Assembly: GCF_964355755.1 (NCBI RefSeq)
Contig: NC_092671.1
Coordinates: 20,612,001 to 20,676,000, forward strand
Direction of reading: 5' to 3'
Length of the DNA stretch: 64,000 bases
Origin: Antedon mediterranea
Taxonomy: Eukaryota; Echinodermata; Crinoidea; Comatulida; Antedonidae
Shown: piece after piece, positions 47,801 to 59,800 of the stretch
Position numbering within the stretch: position 1 is the first letter of the stretch
How the letters are laid out: every line of letters begins with the position of its first letter
Position numbers and translations under genes: made by a program
Notes under the pieces: generated by a model
What the model was told of the DNA's origin: nothing
Seen by the model: only the letters and a program-made list of their open reading frames with translations
Databases searched by the model: none

Positions 47801-50800
47801 GCTTTTGTTAAAACAATGATTTTTTAAGCTTTAATTGTTTTAGACGAAACATTGATATCATTATCTTAGAAACATGAGATTTGTCGATATGTTCCAGTGT
47901 TTAAACGTTTAAACCATAGTCAGTTAAGTTCCACGTGTGCACTTGCAATAGTGATTTGATTGGCAGCACCGGGGTGATCGATGTAGTGTAAATGGGCGCA
48001 ACTCGAGTTCATCTCGCAGTTTTTTTGGCTAGTGTAAATGGAAATTGCCTCCGAGTTCAACTCGTGTTCCTCTCTCAGTCGATAGTGTAAAAAGGGTATA
48101 AGAGAGGCAAAGAACGTCCACAGATTGTGCAGAATTGTAATATTTTGATTATCAATGTATTCATTAAATTGGTGATTAATTACATTATACACTTATACCC
48201 TTTCACACCAAAAGCAAAACTCCGGAGACACCCCGGAGTTGACGTCCCGCTGTTTGGTGTGAAAGGTAAAATCAAGCAACTCCGGAGTTTAAAACTGCGG
48301 GGTTGAACAGCTGAACATCCTCCGGAGAGCGAACTGCGGGGACACCCCGGTGTTTTGGTGTGAAAGGTACCAACATCAAACTCCGGAGTGTTTCGGGTCA
48401 AAAGGTCATCCTCACACGATCACTCATTGCTTTAGTTTTATTTCAAAATACTTTAAATATTTGTACAAAATATATAGCGGGTTTAAAAAATAATTAGTAG
48501 TATCAATAAAACATTATATTACTTCTGAGACTTTTGAAAGTAATTATTAAATTAAAAATATTGTTAATTAAAATTATTCTAATGATCGTCGCTATGTAAA
48601 CAAACAAAATAGAGGGCGACATTTACAATTTTATTTTATAAACCCCGGTGTTGCTAGAGGTTGGTGTGAAAGGGGTATCTCCGGAGTTTCTCGACGTTTC
48701 GAATGGTCATAAACCCCGGGGTGTCTCCGGAGACACTCCGGAGTTTTGGTGTGAAAGGGGTATTATGCATTTGAAGTCATGTACAGCGACAAGGTATAAA
48801 GTTAAAACGTTAACTTATGAAAGGTTATAACACAAATTGTTAAAACTAGAGGGTGAGCTCGCTCCCCCTCTAGGAAGTGTAGGAATGATAATGACTCTGG
48901 TAAAGAGGATGTTCTCCTTGTACGTTTTCTGTCGGTTACCATTATTGAAAATGCTTGACATTCGTAAAACTAAACCTACTCCGTTTCACAGTGTCTTAGA
49001 TAATTAATAACATTTTAAAGTAGTGCTTATTGTTTGGTAGGGTTCCTTTGAGGGAGGTGCTTATTCGAGGGATATGCTTAATTTTTTAGTTTTAATATGG
49101 TAACATTTATAGTCAAATAAAATCCTCTAATAGATATGAATTGGTAAAAAAGAATAACAAAAGCTACTATAATATAATTTATTTATTTATTTATTTAGGT
49201 TTAAAAACACATACAAAACAGCAGCCATTGGCTGATAACGTAATACAATACATTGTGTGTATAAATGTGGATGGGCATTTATTAGATAGTTGGGTTAGGG
49301 GGTGGGGGGGGAGGGTCAATTATTATTCGAAGTGATGTTTTATTTGGGAGGAAATATCATCCTAATAATTAATACATTATTTAATTTAAACATCTTTTGA
49401 AACTAACTTCCGCGACAAAGTGGGCCGTTTCAGCCCAAGAAGGAAAACATTTTAGACGGCTTGCAACATGGGCAGACATCCCGGTCCTAACAGGACACAG
49501 ATAGCCTACTACAGTTATTCCTGCCAGCTTACTCAATAAAACTCGGCTATCGGGATTTCGATTTTAAACAAAATGTCTTATCATCAGATCTCCCATATGT
49601 AATTTATAATACTATTCCCCATAATATATTTTGATGCTTTATGGCGTATATTTAATTGGATCTTTATTATTTTGCAGTATAATTTTTATTTTTTAACTAC
49701 TGTACCTTCACACGCACCGAAAAAAAAAAAAATAAATAAAATGGCTATAGCCACTAACGGCCAACTTAGTTGAAACCAGGTAGTTGCAAGGTGAACCAGT
49801 GAACTCGGAAATTACTTTGACCGCGTACAATTGAAATTGAGTTGAAAATCTACTGAGTGAGTAGTGGTTAAAACAGTGGAATCGTAATTACGTAGTCATA
49901 ACATCGGCAGGGGTTTGAGGCGCACTAACTCCATGGTTCTGGTGGTAGAACAAGTCTTCTTGGATAAGGACTATAAACCGTAGGTCCAGTGTACACATAT
50001 AGCTCATGTGCACTTTAAAGAACCTAGTACATCTTTCGAGACGAGTAGGGGGTTACCCTGGTGTATTATCACAGCCACTGATCATAACTGGGCCCTCTGG
50101 TAGACCAGTCTTTGACTGAAGAGGTCGGCCAGTATAAAAAACAATTCAATTCAATCAGAATTTTTTTTTAAAACTCTTTATAATATCTTCCTAAGATAGA
50201 AATATGGAACAATATCATAATAGTGAAAACTAATGTTATCAAATTTTACATTTCGGTTATATTTACGTGTAAAAACCCATTGCAATAAAACGCTTATATA
50301 ACATATTCAAACTCCACAAATTAACATTTTTAATACAAAAAATAGCGTTATTAAAACAAAAACAATACTTCAAAAAAAAACCTGTTACTTTAACATTATT
50401 TAAATATCATTATTTCAGTATATTGTGTTTTAAACGTTACATAAAACGTTTGCAAAACTCCACAAATTCATTTAAACCAAAAAAATATGTTAAAAATATA
50501 GTATTTTAACATTATTTTATCTATAAATATTACGTTACAAATACGTTCAAAACATTTTTATTTTAGCTGGTTTAGTTTTCTAGACACCCAATCATTAGAT
50601 CTAGAAAACTAAGATATCTTAGGTGTTAGTTTTCTAGACACTCAAATGTGCAAATCATTTTTAAATCAATTTAATTAACAACAGTAATATAGATGAAGTA
50701 GGCATGGTATAGGGATGAATATTGGTATAATCCTTAGGAAAATGGATGTTATGCCCGATTTAAAATAGCATTTTTGAAGTCACTAAAAGTAATTTTTGTA

Positions 50801-53800
50801 TTACAGAGATAGGAATTTTGGAGTAAATCATTGATTGACGGGAATGCATGGTAGTAATTACTTATCTCGTTGATATTTTTATTCTTGGATAAGTAAGTTA
50901 GCTTAATCGAATAAAGTTAATTCATATTATCAACCATATTTTTTTTAAACGGATTTTAATTTCGTTTTTCAAGGCCACCTTTCACGAAATTCATAGCCAC
51001 ATGCCTGTCTTGCTGGATAGACAGAGTTATTTTGCGCATGCGTAAGAATCGCACAAGTCAATGACCGTCGCCCCTCTCTCTCCCGCGCCTCTCAAGAGTA
51101 ATTTTTATTATCATATTATTGACACATTAGTTTTATTTTGTTGTAATTAACTATTGGTGAAAATGAAAAGCAAAATTGATGGAAATTCGTCAACATTAAA
51201 CATCGGAAGGTCAGCATGTTGTCAACACGGGTGTTAACATTGTTTTAAAGAAACGGTTGGACGAATAAATAGTGTTTGAAAATGGCATGGCCTAGCTAGG
51301 CATAGGCCTTTTTAGTAGTGACTGCGGCTAGCTAGCTGAATACGATATGTAGCCGCCGGGCCAGAGCGTATGCATGCTCCTCGATGAAATTTATTGTTGA
51401 GGGTGTTAATGTGTTACTGTATTATGTATATACACATAGGCAACACCGTATATAATAATATATATAAATAAATGATAAAGACGCTAGTAAATTATCAACT
51501 GAACATTTTATTGCACTACAGGCTGTTTCATGAGTATGAACTCAATCTTCAGGTGCTTGGCTCTGAAACACATCTCTATTTCCTGGACAGTCTATTGTTA
51601 ACCAAATTCCTATTATCTAAATTACTGATACCTTAATAGGTTAATATGGTTAAGTGAGCTGGTTTCAGGCTTGCATATGATATAATACTTCTCTTGTAAG
51701 CATAGATTACACCGTTTGTTAACATTGGAATATGGTTTACACTTCTTTATTATTCACCATATAATGTTATACTTTATGTTATCATCTTTTAGCTTCCAGA
51801 TATACTGGCTAAGTGTTGTGCTGTTTCTGTATTTAACATTACGGAATGAACTATTATGTGCGTTATATCTACATTTAAATGTGTATAGAGATGTGTTGTA
51901 CTTGCTAATTAGCATACTATTGTTCACAAACAGTTTGCCTTACAACTTCATTATAGCTTTTTGTATTCACTTGTGACTATCATTCAGAGCCAAGCACCTG
52001 AAGATTGAGTTCATACTCATGAAACAGCCTGTAGTGCAATAAAATGTTCAGTTGGTAATTTACTAGCGTCTTTATCATTTATTTATATTTGGCTCTACAT
52101 TTTGTATCGAGCACTTTCGCTTTCATGATCTGCGTTAAATTTACCACGATTTATAATTATATATATAAATAAAGGGCTAGTGTTGCCCGAAAGCTCTGCT
52201 AACTTTTCTGGCTGTTTTACGTTTTGATTTAGCTTTTCGCTTTTTTTTTGTATATCCATTGAGATCCAGCCACTGATACCCACAGCATTGTCATTTTTTT
52301 CAGTAATTTGACTTTAGATTTATAAATAAATATTAGGATTCCCGAGACAGTGAATAGAGGTGGATTTCCTCCAATAAAGAGTCTAACAGGCCAGGCCTAG
52401 TTAGGCACACTTGAGTTTGTATCAAGGTGTTTTTCACCTTCTAAAAATGGTATTGATAATTTATGCAATATTATTAATACAGTATAAATAAACAATTAGT
52501 TTTTATTCTTACCTACCTACAGGTCTATAATTACAGTTCTACTATATGATAATTGATTGACGGGATAATGCATTTATATCATAATATTAAGGTAACAAAC
52601 TTTTTAAATTTATTACAGTATAATAAAGTATCTGTTGATAAAGCCTACATAATACATTAAACTAAATTATTATTTTGTTTTGAAGGCAGATAATATAGAA
52701 GGTATACATTTGTCTTCCTGCCCTTAATTATACTATACTTATTCATTTTCCTTTTCCATAGACTTATACTTATGAAGAATAGTAAATTATGCATAATAGA
52801 ATGCTTTAGTCATACTGTAACTATCGTACGGTACTACTACAAGACATGCATACTGATGCTGTTAATAAAAATTTAAGAATCTAGTACACTAGTAGCAGTG
52901 CATCATATAGTGTTTGTTTTTAACCATCCAAATAGTGGGTCTGGGTATGATACTGTACTTCATTTTTTATATACTATTTTATTTAGCCAAATCTATGTAC
53001 AATTGACATTAAAAAATAATCCATCACCTGAATATGATGCAGCTGGCTGGTGTTGATGGAATTAAAATGTATCACTCAGGCTTCAAAAGTAATTTATGTC
53101 ACGGTTTTGTTATTTAAAAAATATTTTATTGCTCAAATAAAAACAAAAGTACAGATAACATTTTCTAAAATAATACATAATAAATAAGAAAAGGGGTACC
53201 CCACTGGAAGCTTAAGCTTTAAAATGTGGGTCCAGGCAACATATAAGTAAGGTAAGGTAAGAAACATGTAAAAAAACAATATGATAATGAAAAAAAGGTA
53301 TTTTACTTGACAAATGCACTTATAATTGACTGAATTAACTGAAAACAAGATATATTATTAATTTAAACAATAATAGTAGAAACAAGGTATTCATGTAATT
53401 TGAACTTAAAACCAGATATATTTGAGTTTAACAAAATCCTGCTTGTTTCAAGCTCATTTTGATACATTCGTTCAATCAAATTCATTTCACACACTATTTT
53501 TACCATAGAATTTGTTGATGTTTACAATTGTATTACTATTGTAGTACTAATACAGTTTTTCAAAGCCATTTCATGTACTGTTGATTCCACAAATCTGCAA
53601 AGATAATACCAATAAATGGATGGAAATGTACTATCATTTTTATTCAATCCTACCTATAGTATTATATTTGTTTTGGTAACAGAAAGAGGTTATTATGTAA
53701 TTACAGTACTAAACTATTATAAGCCTCTCTGCCCCACTTTAATTATTAGTATGTATATTATTCAATAACAAAAGTCAGAGCCAAAAACATGTTTAAGAAT

Positions 53801-56800
53801 AGCTTACCTATTTTATTTATGTCGCCGTGTCCATGTCCTTCCTTGAGGTATGTCGGTCGAACAGCGGCTACTCTAGAGTAGGCCTTTCATCTAGTGAATT
53901 TAGAAGATACTATATCGTCTACTAGACCTAGCCTATTTTGTAGTTTGCGTGAGTGATTTAGTGTGAAATGTACAAATACATCCTTTCTTCTTTTCACGTA
54001 CAATCTTTGCAGACACAACTTTATCGATATTTTCTACGACAGCAGCAACAGGGAGCTTGCAACGTGTGAGTCTCGTGTATGATGGTTTTTTTAATTTTGT
54101 TTACACACAGTAGTTTGCGAACGAGATGAGACGCTGATTGGCCTGTATTGAAATTCATTAACCAATCACATAACGACTGCTGCCGTGTACAACCCCGGGT
54201 TCAAATTAAAACTTAAGATATCGTGTCAGTTGGTCGGCCATTTTGCAGACGTTTTTACCGAAATTTAATTTGTTTATTTCTCAAGTTTTACTAGGTATTT
54301 GAATCTAATTTTTTGTGTTTTGTTTATTAACATTAAAAAGATTCATACAAAGTAATTTTTTGGAAATTTTAAAATCCTTTTATATCCATTTTAATGAACT
54401 CACTTATATTTTTGGAATTTTTTTTCAAATAAGAGGACAACTTTAAGGAACTTCAATTTCAACGGTATGGAAGTTACCATCTCCAGCAAGTAGCGACTGC
54501 ATTTCAGTCCTGCATCCCTGGACATCATTGTGGTTTTTGTATTTCAACCAGTATTACTACAATTATATACATAAGTGGCTATATATTGAAAACATTATGT
54601 TAGAGATGTTTAGAATTCTTAATTTTTAATAAACTGATTTTGGTTGAAGAAAATGATTTGCACATTTGTAGAATTTCTTTTGACCATTTGAAATCAAAAC
54701 TGATCATTTAATGGCGTGATGTTTGCAAATTATGTTTATAAATCATCTTTATTTTCTCTCAGACCTAGCTTTAGATACATACCCTAGAATAGAACAGAAC
54801 ATGCAAATATCAATGCACTATTAATTTAATCTACTATGTTGTGTTGATCTTACAATGACTGTACAGTATATGAATACTGTCATTATTTCAAATGGAAAAA
54901 TACAATTTATTACATGAAGATTTATTACAACATAAATAGTTGGGTAAAAATTCAAATAAATAGGAGGCGCATATTTCTGAAGTTTATTTTGCTTGGAGGT
55001 GATTTAACTTGATTATTAATTACATCTCTGAAAAACAATATAAATCTATTTGAAAAAATTGTTTTGGGCTCTTAAACATTTCATTCAAATATATTTATGC
55101 AAGAACAATATTAAAAAATCTCTATATAAAAACTTACATGAATAAATCATGTTCAGTCAATCCAGAAGAATACTCATCCTTGTTTGGACCACGACCAACT
55201 ACTCCATTCCAAGATAGATCACTAAGAAAATAAAAACATATTTAAAAAAGAAACATATATGTTCACAACTACCAAAATGATGAACAAACTGGACAAAGTT
55301 TTACATTGAAATGAGAAAAAAAACCACAATTTATTTATGCTAATAAATTTCGCGTAATTTTTTGCCGAAACCGCTGAATGGAAGTGCTCACACAATAGGC
55401 ATATAAATTTACTTTGACGACTCAGCGGCCATGTTTTGCGAGTTGTTACATCATGTATCAACTATGCAACATCCTCCGTTGTGTACCGCAACGGATCTAC
55501 AAATACCCTACCAAGCCGCAAAATTAAAATGGTGTTTAGTCTTGGCAGCTGGCCAACCGTATCGATTGATCGCGTCGTTTAAGTTTGAATTAATTACACC
55601 TATCCTTGGAACATAATGATTTGTAAATCATGGATAGCTCAGCGAGTAAAATGATGTGGCCATTGATGTAAATGCATAGTACATTAAAGTTTGAATCTGG
55701 GAAATGTGTAAATAATATGAATCACCACTTCAAGCAAAAAAATCAAAACGAGATCACAATTTAATTACAAAAGTAACAAATCAGCCACACAAAAAAAAAA
55801 TTGCAAAATATCATAACCATTGAAAAAAAATAAAATGTAAATGAATAAAAATAAAAATACACACAAAAAGAATGAATCCAAATGGTTTGATATACTACAA
55901 TTAACAATGTGTTTAGGTCGTGTTTAAATCATGGCTAAAACTCACATATAATATGCAACTATATGTCTCACGAACACACCAACAATTTCAGTTTCCAACT
56001 CAAAGTTGTTTAAAAAACATACATTATCGTTGATCTTAAAGACAAACCACCAACAATTAAGAAATTCAACAGAACAACAAGAGACTATAAGAATATCAAT
56101 ATCACTGTTCTCCAGTAGAAAATAACATTAAAAACTTTGGAATCTTCTACAAGACATGACTATCTACGATTATGAAATGCAGTATTAGGGAGGTTTCGCA
56201 ACCTTACGAATACGATAACCATTTTATATTCGTAAAGCGTGTGACGAATATCACCAGTCATATTCGTAACTACAAAACGAGTATAGTTTTTGATATATTT
56301 GCACATTTTGAATTTGGATCAGGAATGATTCAGGATTGTAATATAATTATATATTTATTGAAAGTAATTTACTAAAGTAATTTACTAAAATTCCAGGTCA
56401 ATTTTGATAAATAGCAGTTTTTAAAGTCCTCACTCGCTTTGATGTTACGCTAGGCCTAGGCAGCCAAGCCCCAAGCAACATGTACCTGCGCTTCGCTCAA
56501 ATTTACCGCAGTCATATTTTTGACGGCGCCCTCAATATTTCGTTGCCATGCGAAACGGATTTTTACTGGCTTATGAAAAACGACTAACGCCCGTATTCTT
56601 AAACCGGACTTTTGAAAAAGTCGTAGTTCGAGCTATTACTTCAAATTATTCATAAACGAAGTTTGCAGTTTGACTTAATGAAGGCTATACATTGGCCAAT
56701 GACAAGAGAGTATTTGAGGAGAAGATGAAATTTTGCGCATTGATATCACTTTCCATTTTCTTACAAAATCAATGAAAAATAATTTTAATCGTTAATTATT

Positions 56801-59800
56801 AGAACAAGATCAGTATTAATTTAACAGTGAAGTACTTTTGATTAACAAACAAAATCTTCAAAATGGGTATAGGAACCATGGCGGTACGGTAACTTTCATA
56901 TTTTCTAGGCATCTAGGCAAAGTATGATCGCGACGAACCACGCACTTCATAGCGCGACAAGAAAGCGCTAGGCCCCCTAAACATTTAATCGCGTGGTGAA
57001 TTTCCGCATCTCCCATTGTCGCTATGGCGTGACGTAATTCAAGTCTGACTTGCCCGAAGAAAATAATATAATTTGTATACGGTTGTAAATAAAGATGATT
57101 TTCATTATTATACATACATTACAAACATATACCAATGTATATTTAACACAAATATAAAAATAGATATTTCATTTTTCAATATCTGGTCAAAATAACAACG
57201 CAAATGACTGTTATAAACCTCGTTTAAATACCATTTAGCCTGCCCCCTCGAGGACTAAAAAATCGATCAAAATCCGTCTCGATTTAGTCGAGGTTGGCCT
57301 GATTTAGTCGGCGATTTAGTTGAAGTTCGGTTTATGAATTAAAATGACATCATTTTTAAAGTTTTAGCTCAAACTACGACTAAAGTGCGGTTTAAGAATA
57401 CGGGCGTAAATATAATAACAAATTATAAAAACAAAAGAAACAAAGTGTCAAAAATAAAATTCAGAACTATTTTACTATAGTTTTTTTTTTGTTCACTGTG
57501 TGAGGTTTGGTATCTTTTTTGCTAGTTTTGTAATTACATTGTGGTCTAGTTTTGATTTTTTGCTTTAAGCGGTACACATATGGTGGATTCGAACTCGAAC
57601 ATACTACTACTACTAATAAGCGGAGGTCCAATAGCTACGTATAATCTAATTTCGCCTACCACCACCACCATGTGCACTTATTTTTGTGCTGATTTCAAGT
57701 CCGTAAGCAGCTGTAGTTTTATTATTCAAATACCTTGCATCTTATTTCTATAAATTACCAATTCATATTTTATCATTGAAATGTTTTAAATTGCCGACTG
57801 ATTGACAGAGTTAAACGTGCATGTCCCGCTCATATATTTCTTGCCCTCCTATTCAAAATGTACTATGCACATTATCACTTTCTGAGGCACACCCTAGATT
57901 TAATATTCACACAACACAATTGTTTAGGGAAAGAGCATTTTTTGTGTTTATATCAATTTCGTTCATATTCTGTATTTGGTTTAACTACTGTAGACACACA
58001 TCGTTTTTAGATTAGTATCATATAAGGATTTATTTGCTAGATAGGTCGGAGTTAAGTCATTTGTTATTCTATACATTAAGACTTTTTCGTTTGTAGGTAA
58101 GTTTATATTCAATATTTTTCCATTTGAGTTGCCTCTGTGGCGGAATCATACTTTTTTTTTAGTGATTATTTTTGCTGCCCTATTTTGAGGCACTTGATTT
58201 TTATTGCATCTGTCCCACACGATGTTACAGTAGTTAATAATAATATAATACTAATTTAAAAAACCCTGTTTTTGGAAACACTTACTTGCTAAACCATTTT
58301 TGAAACATTAACTGTGTGTTATCCAAATCGTTTATTGGATTTAATACATAGTATGTATTATCAACATTAATGCCTTGGTGAAGAATACTAGATGCAAGTT
58401 CCATATCTTTTAGATGGCAAGCCAAAAAATCTAAGCTGGGAATACGACACATTACTTGCGATCTTGCTGTTGATATATTCTCCCAAGGTAGTTGTTGAAG
58501 ATGCTAATTTACAAAAAAAGAGAGATAATATTAACAATAATAATAAATATGTGTATCTATATATTATTATTATAATTATAATTATTATAATTATTATTAT
58601 TATGAAGCCCATTGTGTTGGGTAATTTATCAGTAGGCGTAATTGGAACCGTAATTCGAGGCTCACTTGCTTCATGGTTCTGGATAAGAACTATAAACCGT
58701 AGTGTACACAGCTCATGTGCACTTTAAAGAACCTAGTACATCTTTCGCGACGAGTAGGGGTTACCCTGGTGTACTAGTATATCACTGCCACTTGACTAAA
58801 GAGGTCACCCAGTATAAATAAATAATACAAATATCAGATTTTTGCTATTATACTTTATCTAAAATACAGAAAGTGTCTAGATAGAACACAGTATATTACA
58901 TCCAAACTTATATAGCACTTACTTTATCAAGAACAAGAATTACAGTTTGATTTTTGGTTTCTTTTAAGTCTTTTTCAAGTGTCTTTGTCAGGTTTCTGAC
59001 TAGCTCTAAAGCAGCAAGCAGTTCGTCAGTTCCTCGTTCTAATCCTGCCACACTAGATAATATAGATGTCAGCTGTTGGAAGCTTAGGCTGGGTGTACAT
59101 TGTAGTAACATCTGAAAGATTTGTTTTACAGTATCAGAATGAGGTAGACAAGTGCCAGTATTTTTTTAGTTACTAAATTCAGGCAGGCAAATACAACTTA
59201 AAACTAAAGCCATTCGCCAATTACAAGTTGTCTCTACGGCTATCAAAAATTGTATTATTCAATTAATAGTGACTGAATTAACATTACTATAGTGTAGATA
59301 ATGTTTCTGGTAAAACATTAACTGAAGTATAGTTTCCACCTTCTCATATTTATCATATAACATTCATAACAATTTTGTATTTATTTATTCAAAAATATTG
59401 TGATTGCAGCACTAGGCTGAATTAAAACAATATTAACATGCATATGAAAATACAAATAAGAAATTTACCTGACATGCATGTAAGCTGATTTTATGCTTCA
59501 AACATATTTTCTGTTGAAGTATCTTAGCTGCAACTGATAATTTCAAAGCTGTATCTGTATTATTAGGTTGTCCAATAAATATTCCCTTCCAACAATTCAA
59601 AAGTTTATCTTCCATTTCTACCATTAAATTCTACAAAATACAAATGTTCATAATTTAGAAAACAAAAATTCCATTCAAACTTAATAAATGTTTAAAGGGC
59701 AACAAAACAAATAATAGACCTGGTAGAAAATAAAGCTGAGCTAAAGTTATACTTCTTCTGTGAAAAAAACAACTAAACAGTTACCTTCATACGTTGGTCA

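Larger units (their letters stand above)
51463..52087. mobile_element. 625-bp inverted-repeat element with a hammerhead in each arm
   Basis: Arms 51463-51567 and 51984-52087 are about 105-bp near-perfect inverses (GATAAAGACGCTAGTAAATT, CAACTGAACATTTTATTGCA, CTACAGGCTGTTTCATGAGT and on to GGCTCTGAA). Each arm contains a complete 44-nt hammerhead, one per strand. The 416-bp interior is AT-rich; the 86-codon hydrophobic ORF there (51716-51976) looks like chance. Inserted in the 10 kb separase intron. Confidence 0.8.
45098..55137 (-). other. 10.0 kb separase intron filled with mobile elements
   Basis: Lies between the HDLF exon and the catalytic exon. From 45.1 to 55.1 kb it holds a truncated hammerhead-family fragment, an 867-bp foldback, an 18-bp minisatellite, a TTA-flanked MITE, an (ATTT)n run, a SINE-like repeat, the dual-hammerhead inverted-repeat element and another hammerhead-family fragment. 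The remaining AT-rich DNA shows no coding signature. Confidence 0.85.

Noticed and set aside
51716-51976. 86-codon hydrophobic ORF in the dual-ribozyme element
   Set aside because: AT-rich composition gives Leu/Ile/Phe/Tyr by chance; no motif and no coding continuity into the arms.
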